This document shows, one piece after another, positions 35,939-45,096 of a stretch of 64,000 nt of DNA (position 1 is the first letter of the stretch; each line of letters opens with the position of its first letter). The stretch is from NCBI GenBank assembly GCA_029268615.1, contig JAQWNM010000010.1:287108-351107 (forward strand). The letters are read 5' to 3'. The position numbers were made by a program, and so were the translations under genes. This DNA is from SAR86 cluster bacterium. Its GTDB lineage: Bacteria > Pseudomonadota > Gammaproteobacteria > Magnimaribacterales > Magnimaribacteraceae. The notes under the pieces were generated by a model. That model worked only from the letters and a program-made list of their open reading frames with translations, was not told the origin of the DNA and did not search any database.

Positions 35939-36838
35939 ATGTCTACACAAGATAAAATTCTAGAAATTAATGCACAGCAGTTTAAAGAGCCTTGGTGCGA
36001 AACAGCTGATGTTTTTATAAAAAATAATCAATCGAAAGGTCTTGCTGATCCTTCTATGGAAAATATTTTCTGGGAAAAGGCGGCAGATCTTTATAATTTT
36101 GGCTATACGGTTATTAATCTTGAACTAAAAGAAAAATTTACAAAAAGGCTAATAGAAAATTTTGATGGTTTTCTTGCAAGTGGCAATGTAAAGAAAAATC
36201 CAAAGTACTATCACTATAATGAAAGCCCTAGGGTTGTGGAAGCTTGGAAAGAAATTTCTGAAGTAAAAGAATTAGCATTAAATAAAACTATTATGAGTTT
36301 TCTTGAATTTTGCTATAAAAGAAAACCAATTCCATTTTCTACTATAAATTTTAAAAAAGGGACTGAACAACCAGTCCACTCCGATTATATCCACTTTGGT
36401 TCTATTCCGGAAAAGTACTTAGCTGCTGCATGGACTGCATTAGAAGATATTAATGAAGATCAAGGTCCATTAATACTAGTCAAGAAAAGTAATAAATTCC
36501 CTATCATAGACTTTGCTAGTTTAGGACTTGATATCCCTAAAAACAGTAAGGAAATTAAAAGTAACTATGACAAATATGAAAAATTTTTGAGAAGTCTTGT
36601 AGCTATAAATGGATTGGAATCTATTTCTGTCCCAATGAAAAGAGGTGAAACTCTTATTTGGACTGCAAACACGCTTCATGGAGGTGCTCCAGTAACAAAT
36701 AATTCTAAAACACGTTATAGTCAAGTAACTCATTACCATTTTTCTGACTGCAAATATTATACTCCCAACTTCTCTGATAGAAAGGCTGGAAAAATAGCAT
36801 ATAGAGATGTGATAGATTATGATATTTCAAAAAATTAG
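35939..36838 (+). CDS. Phytanoyl-CoA dioxygenase (PhyH)-like oxygenase
   Basis: A 299 aa Fe(II)/2-oxoglutarate oxygenase. The iron triad is H147 and D149 in PVHSDYIHFG and H247 in NTLHGGAP. R259 in KTRYSQ is suited to bind 2-oxoglutarate. PhyH-like enzymes hydroxylate carbons next to thioesters or on small metabolites. Its position between the GNAT and ACP genes suggests hydroxylation of an acyl-ACP or acyl-sugar. Spacing is 18 bases upstream and 9 bases to the ACP gene, so it belongs to the same operon. Confidence 0.83.
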   Translation: MSTQDKILEINAQQFKEPWCETADVFIKNNQSKGLADPSMENIFWEKAADLYNFGYTVINLELKEKFTKRLIENFDGFLASGNVKKNPKYYHYNESPRVVEAWKEISEVKELALNKTIMSFLEFCYKRKPIPFSTINFKKGTEQPVHSDYIHFGSIPEKYLAAAWTALEDINEDQGPLILVKKSNKFPIIDFASLGLDIPKNSKEIKSNYDKYEKFLRSLVAINGLESISVPMKRGETLIWTANTLHGGAPVTNNSKTRYSQVTHYHFSDCKYYTPNFSDRKAGKIAYRDVIDYDISKN

Positions 36839-36847
36839 AGGAAAAAT

Positions 36848-37093
36848 ATGATAAATAAAGCTACATTAATATCGCTTATTGCAGAATCTTTGGAGCTTGA
36901 TGAAGCTAAAATTGATGAAAATGCATCCAATGAAACAATAGAGGAATGGGATTCATTAGGTCACCTTTCTATTCTATCTGCATTAGATGATTTAACTGAT
37001 GGTAAGGCAAGTGAACTGGATGGATTAGCTGATTCTTTAAGTTTTGATGACTTAATTAAGACATTGTCAACAGCGGGATTGATTAGCCCTTAA
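36848..37093 (+). CDS. Dedicated acyl carrier protein
   Basis: An 81 aa carrier protein. The 4'-phosphopantetheine serine is S36 in EEWDSLGHL. The surrounding sequence differs from the usual DSLD of housekeeping AcpP and resembles ACPs found in secondary-metabolite and polysaccharide clusters. The clustering with KAS III, SDR, GNAT and PhyH suggests it carries the growing specialised acyl group. It has a GAGGAAAA ribosome site. Its 3' end overlaps the convergent GtrA-like gene by 11 bases. A phosphopantetheinyl transferase is not present in the window. Confidence 0.88.
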   Translation: MINKATLISLIAESLELDEAKIDENASNETIEEWDSLGHLSILSALDDLTDGKASELDGLADSLSFDDLIKTLSTAGLISP

Positions 37094-37508
37094 ATGAGAA
37101 TTTTAAATGGCTCATAAAACTTATAAAAGCCATTATTGGTATCAATACCAAAGCAGCTATTTTTGGATCGAAAAGTAATACTTCTACAAATAAGGGAAGA
37201 AGACCTAGATTTAAGAAGAAAGTAAGTATGTTGACAGAAGTAAATCTTAAAAATTCAAAAAAACCTTCTTTACCAGATACTGAAGAACTAAAAGTTATAT
37301 TCTTATGTAATAGGTATCCACAAATTATACCTATAAATTGCGATAAGATCATGGCGAGCATGTAAGCGTTAAATCTAGAATCAAAAAGATGGGTAAATAA
37401 AGAGTCTAGGCCAAAAAAAACTCCGTAACTAAATCCGGTATTCCATAATCCAACAAAAATAAATTTAACTTTAACCACAATGTAAATAAAATCTATGGAT
37501 GTCCGCAA
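37083..37508 (-). CDS. GtrA-like membrane flippase
   Basis: A 141 aa protein with four predicted membrane helices (about 12-32, 45-65, 83-103 and 112-132). It has the family-typical N..FSYGVFFGL and an aromatic/basic C-terminal end FMSHLKFSFKG. GtrA-family proteins flip polyprenyl-phosphate sugars across the inner membrane. It is on the strand opposite the glycan cluster, but a GtrB-like transferase is at 32116. The two could form a GtrA/GtrB pair, although not co-transcribed. Its first 16 bases overlap the end of the SMP-30 gene. Confidence 0.82.
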   Translation of the reverse strand: MRTSIDFIYIVVKVKFIFVGLWNTGFSYGVFFGLDSLFTHLFDSRFNAYMLAMILSQFIGIICGYLLHKNITFSSSVSGKEGFFEFLRFTSVNILTFFLNLGLLPLFVEVLLFDPKIAALVLIPIMAFISFMSHLKFSFKG

Positions 37509-38359
37509 CCAGCAATATCTACTTCAGCTGTTTCTATGCAGCCCCCTCTATCTTCTTTACAGGATTTCTCATCAGTTCCATTTGATGTGCATATAAAAAG
37601 TGTCTTTCTATCTTCTCCTCCTAACATGCATGCATAGGCATTGTTCTTTACAGTTATGGTTTCTAGAATCTTTCCGCCCTCTTCTACTCTAATAACTTCA
37701 TTAGTTGTAGGAGAGGCAACCCAAATTGCACCCTCTTCATCAAGGCATATTCCATCTGGAACAGGAAAATAATTTTCTCTTATTTTAGATAAATCTGCCC
37801 AAATCCTCCTGTTAGATAGGGTTGCATCTAGATTTATATCAAAAGCAGTTAAACGAGCTGCATAAGTTTCTCCAACAATTAATATCTTCCCATCGGGCGA
37901 TATAACAGTTCCATTAGGAAAAAATAATTCATCAGCTGCAATGCATGGCTCTTCTCCTGGCCTTACCAAGATCATATTAGTTGCAGTTAGACCTTCACCT
38001 GCTGACATGTCAAATCCGAAATTACCAATATAAGCATTTCCATGGATGTCTACAACCATATCATTGCAGTGAAAGTTTGCTAAATTAGAGCAATCCGCTA
38101 ATTCAATTATATTTCCATTAGAGAAACATAGAAGTTTTCTTTTGGTCATTGAAACGATCATAAGTGAGCCATCATTTGACCATCCTAAACCTGACGGTTG
38201 ATCATCTATCTCTAAAATGGTTTCTAAATTACCCGATAGATCCAACGCCATCACTTTGTGAGTAAAAAAATCAGAAAAATATAGTTTATTATCATGCCAT
38301 CTAGGACCCTCAGGAAAAGTTAAACCTGATGCTAATATTTTTGATTCTTTAGTCATCAT
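37493..38359 (-). CDS. SMP-30/gluconolactonase-family lactonase
   Basis: A 288 aa six-bladed beta-propeller enzyme. The [19 protein letters not shown] start (13-31) with the metal-binding glutamate is diagnostic. Asparagine/aspartate ligands are likely in [10 protein letters not shown] (near 149-158) and [16 protein letters not shown] (near 199-214). It hydrolyses sugar lactones or similar esters in the cytosol. The start overlaps the parC stop by 11 bases. It has no known link to topoisomerase IV and probably just shares the transcript. Confidence 0.88.
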   Translation of the reverse strand: MMTKESKILASGLTFPEGPRWHDNKLYFSDFFTHKVMALDLSGNLETILEIDDQPSGLGWSNDGSLMIVSMTKRKLLCFSNGNIIELADCSNLANFHCNDMVVDIHGNAYIGNFGFDMSAGEGLTATNMILVRPGEEPCIAADELFFPNGTVISPDGKILIVGETYAARLTAFDINLDATLSNRRIWADLSKIRENYFPVPDGICLDEEGAIWVASPTTNEVIRVEEGGKILETITVKNNAYACMLGGEDRKTLFICTSNGTDEKSCKEDRGGCIETAEVDIAGCGHP

Positions 38360-40613
38360 TTTTTGCTTCCTTTAATGTCTCTTGTTTTAATAAAATAACT
38401 TCTATCGAATCAATATTTCTAAACCCTTTAGGAAGCATGTTTCCTCTCCGACCTCTTTGTCCAATAAAATTCTGCAGATCTTTGCCTTTAATAGTGAAAT
38501 GTCTCTTGCCACTATTTAATTTTAATTCCCTTCCCTCTCCAAGTACTGCTATAAATGACAAACTCTCTTCTCCGGATAGATATTTTGCCTTAGAAATATT
38601 TAAAATCTTGTTGCCTTTTCCTCGAGAAAGTTCCGGTAACTCTGTTATAGGAAAAATAAGCATCCTTCCTTCATTGCTTATAGCTGCTAATAGATCATTA
38701 TCTTGATCTATCATTTGAGGACTCAGTACTTGCATTCCTTCTTTTACTTTTAAAGCAGACTTTCCAGATTTATTTTTGGTTTGGAGATCACCAAGATTGG
38801 CAATAAACCCATAACCTGAATCACTTGCTAATATCGCTTTTCTATCTTCTTTACCTGAAAGAACACCAGCAAAAGTAGCTCCTGATGACATATTTAAAGT
38901 CCCGGATAAAGGTTCTCCTTGTCCCCTTGCTGAAGGTAAAGTATGAATAGGTAAAGTATATGATTTTCCTTCCGAATCTAAGAAAATAGCGTTCTGATTT
39001 AATCTTCCTTTAACCCATGAAAGGAAAGAATCTCCCTCTCTAAATTTAATAGTCTCTAAATCAATATCATGACCCTTAGCCACCCTTACCCAACCTCTTT
39101 TAGATAGAATTATACTTACAGGGTCAGATGTTAAAAGTTCGGTTTCGTTAAAAGCAGTTGCCTCTTCACGCTCAATTAGAGGACTCTTTCTCTCATCGCC
39201 ATATAATTCTGAATCTTCCTTTAACTCTTTTTTTACGAGGGTCTTGAGTCTACTTTTTGAATCTAATATTTTTTGTAGTTCTTTTCTTTCGGTCTCAAGA
39301 AAGTCTTCTTCTGCCGTTATTTTTTCTTCTTCTAGTTTAGCTAACTGACGGAGTCTTATCTCTAAAATTGAATCTACCTGAATATCACTTAATTTAAATT
39401 TTTTCTTTAAAGCTGCCTTAGGTTTATCTTCTGTCCTAATTATGTGTATAACCTCATCTAAGTTTAGAAAAGCTATCATGAGCCCTTCAAGAATATGCAG
39501 CCTATCTAAAACCCAATCTAACCTATATTGGAGTCTTCTTGTTACTGTATTTTGTCTATAAGTTAGCCATTCCTTGAGTAATGACTTTAAATCCATTACT
39601 TTAGGCTTACCATTCAAGCCTATAATATTCATATTTACTCTAAAGTTTTTTTGTAGGTCTGTTGTTGCAAATAAATGATTCATTACAGCATCTTTATCTA
39701 CTCTATTAGATTTTGGCACTAGAACAATGCGTACCGGATTTGCTTCATCACTTTCATCTCTTAAATCTACAATCATAGGTATTTTTTTAGACTCTATCTG
39801 GGATGCTATCTGTTCCAAAATCTTTGAACTAGAAGTCTGATGAGGTAGAGCATTTAGCACAATCTCTCCGTCTTCAAATTCAAAAGTTGATCTCATTCTG
39901 ATACTTCCACGTCCGGTTGAATATATTTCTAATAACTCCTCTTTTGAAGAAATTATCTCTGCACTAGTAGGAAAATCTGGAGCAGGGATTAACTCAGATA
40001 GTTCCTGAACAGTCAAAGATGGCTTTTCTAATAAAGCTATAGCTCCTTTTACAACCTCTAAAATATTATGAGGAGGTATATCAGTAGCCATACCAACAGC
40101 TATTCCTGTTGTTCCATTTAATAGAATATTCGGTAACCTAGCAGGTAAGATTTTAGGCTCTAATAAGGTACCGTCAAAATTTCCTGACCAATCTGAAGTA
40201 CCTTGACCTAATTCTTTCAATAAACTTTGTGCAAAAGGGGATAACTTACATTCCGTATATCTCATTGCTGCAAAAGATTTAGGATCATCTAAAGATCCCC
40301 AGTTACCTTGACCTTCTATCAAAGGATAACGAGTGCTGAAAGATTGGGATAGTAATACCATGGCTTCATAAACTGCAGCATCTCCATGTGGATGGAATTT
40401 ACCTATTACTTCGCCTATGGTTCTGGCACTCTTTTTATACTTAGCTCCTGCATTTAATCCCAACTCTGACATTGCATAAATAATTCTTCTCTGAACAGGT
40501 TTAAGTCCATCACCAATGTTTGGTAAAGCTCTATCCAAAATGACATACATAGAATAATCGAGATATGCTTTTTCTGTAAATTCACTTAGGGATATTTTTT
40601 CTAGATCAGACAT
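38349..40613 (-). CDS. parC: DNA topoisomerase IV subunit A
   Basis: The cleavage subunit of topoisomerase IV, which decatenates daughter chromosomes. The 754 aa protein begins [25 protein letters not shown], with catalytic Y119 in [10 protein letters not shown]. The quinolone region reads [12 protein letters not shown], with alanine 79 where E. coli ParC has Ser80 and glutamate 83 at the Glu84 position. A six-bladed C-terminal propeller with degenerate repeats follows from about 500. The length fits ParC, not the longer GyrA. It overlaps parE by 8 bases. Confidence 0.95.
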   Translation of the reverse strand: MSDLEKISLSEFTEKAYLDYSMYVILDRALPNIGDGLKPVQRRIIYAMSELGLNAGAKYKKSARTIGEVIGKFHPHGDAAVYEAMVLLSQSFSTRYPLIEGQGNWGSLDDPKSFAAMRYTECKLSPFAQSLLKELGQGTSDWSGNFDGTLLEPKILPARLPNILLNGTTGIAVGMATDIPPHNILEVVKGAIALLEKPSLTVQELSELIPAPDFPTSAEIISSKEELLEIYSTGRGSIRMRSTFEFEDGEIVLNALPHQTSSSKILEQIASQIESKKIPMIVDLRDESDEANPVRIVLVPKSNRVDKDAVMNHLFATTDLQKNFRVNMNIIGLNGKPKVMDLKSLLKEWLTYRQNTVTRRLQYRLDWVLDRLHILEGLMIAFLNLDEVIHIIRTEDKPKAALKKKFKLSDIQVDSILEIRLRQLAKLEEEKITAEEDFLETERKELQKILDSKSRLKTLVKKELKEDSELYGDERKSPLIEREEATAFNETELLTSDPVSIILSKRGWVRVAKGHDIDLETIKFREGDSFLSWVKGRLNQNAIFLDSEGKSYTLPIHTLPSARGQGEPLSGTLNMSSGATFAGVLSGKEDRKAILASDSGYGFIANLGDLQTKNKSGKSALKVKEGMQVLSPQMIDQDNDLLAAISNEGRMLIFPITELPELSRGKGNKILNISKAKYLSGEESLSFIAVLGEGRELKLNSGKRHFTIKGKDLQNFIGQRGRRGNMLPKGFRNIDSIEVILLKQETLKEAKNDD

Positions 40614-42492
40614 TTGCTAAGTTTCCTTTGTCTTCAATCCACTTTTTACGATCAGGAGCTCTCTTTTTAGATAATAACATGTCCATAACCTTATTTGTTT
40701 TATCCCCAGGTTCCATGGTTAATTGAACTAAACGTCTTGAACCTGGTTTCATAGTTGTTTCCCTGAGTTGTGAAGGATTCATTTCACCTAAGCCTTTAAA
40801 TCTCTGTATCTCTATCTTAGATTTCTTATTGGAATCTTTTAATTCATTAACCAAAGCTTCTTTCTCTTTATCATCTAGAGCATACCTAACTTCTTTACCT
40901 TGATCTATACGATATAAAGGAGGCATTGCTACATAAATATGACCATTTTCAACTAGGGGTTGAAAATGTTTTAGAAAAAGAGCACATAATAGAGTGGCTA
41001 TGTGTAAACCATCTGAATCAGCATCTGCAAGAATGCAAATCTTTCCATATCTTAAAGATTCTAAGTTCGAACTATTAGGATCAACTCCCAAAGCTATAGC
41101 TATATCATTTACCTCTTGAGAACTAAAAATATCAGATGTATCTACCTCCCAAGTATTAAGAATTTTTCCTCCTAATGGCATCACGGCTTGGAAAGCTCTA
41201 TCCCTTGCTTGCTTCGCTGAACCTCCAGCAGAATCTCCCTCAACTAAAAATAATTCTCCTTTTTCTACATCAGGATTTGTACAATCTGAAAGTTTCCCTG
41301 GGAGAGAAGGTCCGGAAGTTATTTTCTTTCTATCTGCTTTTTTAGAAGATTTTTGACGAGCTTGCGCATTAGATATACTCAAAAGGGCAATTTTCTCAGC
41401 TTCATCAGTATGTTGATTTAACCAAAGACTAAAAGCATCCTTAATAATCCCCTGAGCAAAACTTGCAAAACCTTTAGAAGAAAGCTTTTCTTTAGTTTGA
41501 CCAGTAAATTGAGCGTCTTTTAATTTACCTGAAATAATATAACTGCAATTCTTCCAAACATCTTCTGAAGTAAGTTTTACTCCTCTTGGAATTAAGTTCC
41601 TAAATTCACAGAATTCTTTTAATGCTTCATTCAGACCATTCTTCAATCCATTAACATGAGTTCCGCCATGAAGAGTGGGAATTAAATTAACATAACTTTC
41701 TGTTACTGGATCTTCATTTCCTTCTAACCACTGAATTGCCCAACTAAGGCCTCCTTCATCATTCAAAAATTCACCTTCAAATGGTTCCGAAGGTGTAGAT
41801 ACATGGTCTATATTAAGAGACCTTAAATAAGCACTTAAGCCATCTAAATAACACCAAGTTTCTTTGATCCCACTCTCTTCATCTCTAAATTTAATAGTTA
41901 AGCCTGGCGACAGTACTGCCTTAGCTTTCAAGGCAGCCACTAATTGAGAAATAGAAACCTTTTTTGTATCAAAATACTTATAATTAGGTAAAAACGAGAC
42001 CTTAGTTCCTGTATTTCTTTGCCCTACTTTGTCAACCACCTTTAAGTCAGTTGATTTCTCGCTATCCGTAAAGCTTATTGCATATTTATTCCCATCTCTT
42101 CTTACTTCTGCCTTAAGCCAAGAAGACAAGGCGTTAACTACAGAGACTCCTACACCATGAAGACCACCTGAAAATAAATAATCTTTGTCTGAAAATTTGG
42201 CTCCTGCATGCAATCTACAAAAAATTAATTCTATTCCTGGCACACCTTCTTCAGGATGATCATCAACAGGCATGCCTCTGCCATTATCTGACACTGAAAT
42301 GGATCCATCTTTGTATATTGAAACTTCGATCTCAGAAGCATGGCCTGCAAGAGCTTCATCTACAGAATTATCGACAACTTCCAATACCAAATGATTAGGA
42401 CGCGAGGTATCTGTGTACATCCCAGGTCGCTTTTTTACTGGATCTAGTCCAGATAAAACTTGTATGGAATCTGCGTTATATTCTTTAACCAT
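40606..42492 (-). CDS. parE: DNA topoisomerase IV subunit B
   Basis: The ATPase subunit of topoisomerase IV, 628 aa. The GHKL ATP site shows [12 protein letters not shown] and DNGRGMPVD. The TOPRIM acidic residues are in [15 protein letters not shown] (about 415-430) and [13 protein letters not shown]. The absence of the long GyrB insertion and the [11 protein letters not shown] wording point to ParE. It is followed directly by parC with an 8-base overlap. Upstream lie about 50 AT-rich bases and then a decayed gene on the other strand. Confidence 0.96.
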   Translation of the reverse strand: MVKEYNADSIQVLSGLDPVKKRPGMYTDTSRPNHLVLEVVDNSVDEALAGHASEIEVSIYKDGSISVSDNGRGMPVDDHPEEGVPGIELIFCRLHAGAKFSDKDYLFSGGLHGVGVSVVNALSSWLKAEVRRDGNKYAISFTDSEKSTDLKVVDKVGQRNTGTKVSFLPNYKYFDTKKVSISQLVAALKAKAVLSPGLTIKFRDEESGIKETWCYLDGLSAYLRSLNIDHVSTPSEPFEGEFLNDEGGLSWAIQWLEGNEDPVTESYVNLIPTLHGGTHVNGLKNGLNEALKEFCEFRNLIPRGVKLTSEDVWKNCSYIISGKLKDAQFTGQTKEKLSSKGFASFAQGIIKDAFSLWLNQHTDEAEKIALLSISNAQARQKSSKKADRKKITSGPSLPGKLSDCTNPDVEKGELFLVEGDSAGGSAKQARDRAFQAVMPLGGKILNTWEVDTSDIFSSQEVNDIAIALGVDPNSSNLESLRYGKICILADADSDGLHIATLLCALFLKHFQPLVENGHIYVAMPPLYRIDQGKEVRYALDDKEKEALVNELKDSNKKSKIEIQRFKGLGEMNPSQLRETTMKPGSRRLVQLTMEPGDKTNKVMDMLLSKKRAPDRKKWIEDKGNLANV

Positions 42493-42544
42493 TTTGGTTT
42501 TCGCTTATTATACAACTAGAAGAATAAGTTCTGTCCAAAATCAA

Positions 42545-42919
42545 ATGAATTATATTAAATTTTTTAAAATTAGTTTTATTCTGTTTAATAATTTTGATGC
42601 TAACAACTTGTTATGACGAAGAAAGAAAAACGCACCCAGACATAGCTCCATATATTGTTAAGAAGATTGAAGACCTTACAGTTCCTCATATTGCTTCACC
42701 TGATGTTCATGTTGATAATAGTTCAAAGACTATACTGATGTATTATCATGGCCTCAATAATTTTGGTTCACAAAAACTAGAGTTGCTATTTCTAAAGATG
42801 GATTAAATTTTGTAGCCAAGAAAAAGATTGTAGGCTGGCCTTATTTTCGAAAGTTTTATCTGTTATAAGCAGTAAGAGGAGAAAATGGAATAGCTATAGC
42901 AGACCTGATAATTGAATAG
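42545..42919 (+). pseudogene. Decayed lipoprotein gene
   Basis: Reading frames can be joined to give one lipoprotein. A hydrophobic segment ending in LIILMLTTC (no start codon in its own frame) leads to YDEERKTHPDI...ASPDVHVDNSSKTILMYYHG. Near 42770-42777, in an A-run, the frame changes to continue TRVAISKDGLNFVAKKKIVGWPYFRKFYLL. One stop (TAA, about 42867) then interrupts AVRGENGIAIADL. The visible joints are a missing start, an A-run indel and an internal stop. The SPDVH and SKDGLNF wording resembles propeller-type lipoproteins, possibly glycosidase-related, but I cannot name the family. Confidence 0.72.
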
Positions 42920-42921
42920 AA

Positions 42922-43359
42922 TTAATCAGAGGTTTTATCTTCATTTCTGTAACCTCCTCCTTGACCACCTTGCACCCCCGGAACTGATTTAGAGCTCTTT
43001 CCAAAGAACGTTGCTCTATTCTTTTTAATTTGATCATCATACAAGGATAATTGGGCCGAGCTTAATATAGACTTTAATCCTCTTCTCTCTCTTTTTTGTA
43101 TCTTCTTTAAATCTTCAAAAGCTTCACCAGGTCTACCATTTACTCTTCTTAATTTTTTAAAAGCTTTTACCCTTTTCTTCATAGATTTTAAAAGTATTTT
43201 TTGTACACTTTCCTGCTGAGAAGGCTGAATGCCAATTAGCTGCATAAACATTTGAGCGTTTCTAAGATCTTCATCTGTATTAGCACTCATTAATGGAGGC
43301 ATTATTATTAAAAATATGCCTAAAATAATTGATTTTTTACTAATTAAAAATGTCTTCAT
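42922..43359 (-). CDS. Small secreted protein, Spy/CpxP-like layout
   Basis: A 145 aa protein with a clear signal peptide (about 8-26, cut after MSA). It is followed by a basic helical region with two long predicted helices (about 30-108). The order of a glutamine-rich start, KKRVKAFKKLRR and SAQLSLYDDQ resembles the LTxxQ motif of periplasmic Spy/CpxP proteins, but the match is weak. A Gly/Gln-rich tail (VQGGQGGGY) ends the protein. It sits on the minus strand beyond the pseudogene. The function is not established; it may be periplasmic stress-related. Confidence 0.62.
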   Translation of the reverse strand: MKTFLISKKSIILGIFLIIMPPLMSANTDEDLRNAQMFMQLIGIQPSQQESVQKILLKSMKKRVKAFKKLRRVNGRPGEAFEDLKKIQKRERRGLKSILSSAQLSLYDDQIKKNRATFFGKSSKSVPGVQGGQGGGYRNEDKTSD

Positions 43360-43478
43360 TTAACCATATTGTCTTTTTTAAACTTTTTATTCAATATATT
43401 CATATAAATTATAGTAATACATAAATTAAAGTGATATAATGATTTTTATAAATTTATTCAACCTTTAAATATTAAAAA

Positions 43479-43598
43479 ATGCAGAAAATTAAAACTAAGA
43501 TTAAAAGTGCTTCAAATGCAGCTTTACCAGTTTTATATTTTACTCCTCTTGCGATGGGATTATGGGGCTTTGTATCCTTAGTCCTTTGGACAAGCTAG
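43479..43598 (+). CDS. Short ORF with one hydrophobic segment (39 aa)
   Basis: ATG at 43479 opens a 39-codon frame with a basic start (MQKIKTKIKSASNAALP) and a hydrophobic segment that ends in VLWTS. It lies in a 250-base gap between two minus-strand genes. No clear ribosome site is visible. It might be a small membrane protein or chance; the charge-then-hydrophobic pattern slightly favours a real gene. Confidence 0.35.
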   Translation: MQKIKTKIKSASNAALPVLYFTPLAMGLWGFVSLVLWTS

Positions 43599-43610
43599 GA
43601 AACTTTCTAA

Positions 43611-44069
43611 CTAATCATTATTAGATTGAAGAAATGGAATTAGTTTATTAACTCCTTGATTCATCTGCATAGATGAAAGTACTTTCCAAGAATCCTTAAG
43701 GGCTTCTCTCTCTTTATGATCTTCAAAGATAACATGTGCTGAAATGAAACAACTTCTTAAGTTCTCATTGATTTTCTTTAGAGTATTTATTTTAATGTTT
43801 TTATCTTCAGTATAGAGACTTGGGTTATGAGAATGAAAGAAACTCCTTTTCTCTAGAAAGCCTTTATATTTTTCTAACAGGAATTCAATTTCTTTATTTT
43901 CTTTAAGTAAATAATTAGATTGGTCATCATTAACACTGGCAATAATAATTAGCAAAGCGCTCCAAGCATTTAATCTTGAAACTTCATAATCACTTTCAAG
44001 TAATGGTGTAACTCTTTCAGAAAGCTCTTGTGCAAGAATAATCAAGCTTTGATCTATAGAAGGTTTCAT
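43611..44069 (-). CDS. Hypothetical helical protein partnered with a phosphotransferase
   Basis: A 152 aa soluble, mainly helical protein. I see no catalytic motif. Conserved-looking stretches are SLIILAQELSERVTPLL (8-24), SRLNAWSALLIIIAS and LRSCFISAHVIFED. Proteins of this size, tentatively DUF6285-like, are found downstream of APH-like phosphotransferase genes, and that is the case here (4-base overlap). It may be a subunit or accessory to that enzyme. This is inference from context. Confidence 0.65.
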   Translation of the reverse strand: MKPSIDQSLIILAQELSERVTPLLESDYEVSRLNAWSALLIIIASVNDDQSNYLLKENKEIEFLLEKYKGFLEKRSFFHSHNPSLYTEDKNIKINTLKKINENLRSCFISAHVIFEDHKEREALKDSWKVLSSMQMNQGVNKLIPFLQSNND

Positions 44070-45091
44070 AGATAAGCAACCCGAGTTTCTAGCAAATCAA
44101 GTATGGCCTGAGAATGGATATCTCCTGGTATCCATGCTGAAAATAGATTTATTGGGTCAGTATTTCTTCCACTTTGAAACTCTTGACCAGCAGAAATCCA
44201 TATGGCTAAACCCTTTACACAAGAAAATAGCTCCCACCAAAAAAGGGATTCTTCATCAATTGATAATCCTGTATTTTTCTTCCAGATGTCTATTCCTACT
44301 TCCCTTTCTATTAAGTACGCAGGTCTATTCTTTTCTTCCCAACACCAAATTGAAGACAAAGCCCAAGACAAGTCTTCCAATGGATCTCCTAAATGAGCCA
44401 TTTCCCAATCTAATATTCCAGTAATCTTTTCTTCTCTGAAAAGAAAATTTCCACTTCTAAAATCTCCATGAACTAACGATATTTTACTAGAATCTTTTGG
44501 ATTATTTTTATGTAAATATCTTATAGCCATTTCCAAAATTGGTTCAACTCCAATAGAATCTTCTCTTATTACACTAACCCAATAATCTAATTCTTTCTTC
44601 CATGATTTATTACCCTTGACTCCTGCAATAGCAGAATCAGAAGAAATATTACTTATATTAAAATTAGTTATGTTGGCTAGTATAGTCCAAAATTGGACAC
44701 CTATTTCTTGTTGAAATGGTTTATAAGCCTCCTTATCAAAAGGGCTTGCAGCCTGACCATTTAGTTCCGATATGACAATGAAAGGCTTACCAATGTGTTC
44801 TTTAGACTGCTCCATTTTTATCACTTTAGGCACTGGAACATCTGAGTCTTGGAACAAAGAATAAGCTTCATATTCAGTTTCTTGCTTGGTATCTATTAGT
44901 CCACTGTCCTGAATCATTCTAAGAATTAATTTTATTTCTTCACCACCTTCCTCCATTAAAGTAACTCTATAAGTTTCCCTAGAAGCTCCTCCAAAGACTC
45001 TTTCTATATGTTTACAAGTAAACTCTTGTGCTTTGAATTTAGAGAAATAACCTGCAAATCTATCAGCTAAAATTTTCTGATCTCTCTGCAT
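44066..45091 (-). CDS. APH/choline kinase-like phosphotransferase (ACAD10-type)
   Basis: A 341 aa protein kinase-like phosphotransferase. The Brenner motif LVHGDFRSGNFLF (about 206-218) and the metal-binding ILDWEMAHLGDPLEDLSW (about 227-244) are perfect for the phosphotransferase family related to ACAD10/11, which phosphorylate hydroxyacyl-CoA for later elimination. An antibiotic kinase role is unlikely: neighbours are oxidative lipid genes (P450, lipocalin-like). The next gene starts inside its stop. It follows the lipocalin-like gene by 5 bases. Confidence 0.85.
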   Translation of the reverse strand: MQRDQKILADRFAGYFSKFKAQEFTCKHIERVFGGASRETYRVTLMEEGGEEIKLILRMIQDSGLIDTKQETEYEAYSLFQDSDVPVPKVIKMEQSKEHIGKPFIVISELNGQAASPFDKEAYKPFQQEIGVQFWTILANITNFNISNISSDSAIAGVKGNKSWKKELDYWVSVIREDSIGVEPILEMAIRYLHKNNPKDSSKISLVHGDFRSGNFLFREEKITGILDWEMAHLGDPLEDLSWALSSIWCWEEKNRPAYLIEREVGIDIWKKNTGLSIDEESLFWWELFSCVKGLAIWISAGQEFQSGRNTDPINLFSAWIPGDIHSQAILDLLETRVAYL

Positions 45092-45096
45092 TTAAA

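Noticed and set aside
38349..42492. Reading the pair as gyrA/gyrB
   Set aside because: Lengths (754 and 628 aa), adjacency with parE first, and the [13 protein letters not shown] wording fit topoisomerase IV better.
44134..44424. Antisense open frame of 96 codons in the phosphotransferase gene
   Set aside because: It is a shadow of a gene with perfect catalytic motifs, so it is not credible.
44066..45091. Aminoglycoside resistance kinase
   Set aside because: The Brenner motif fits the broad family, but the neighbours (P450, lipocalin-like) and the ACAD10-like wording point to acyl or lipid substrates.
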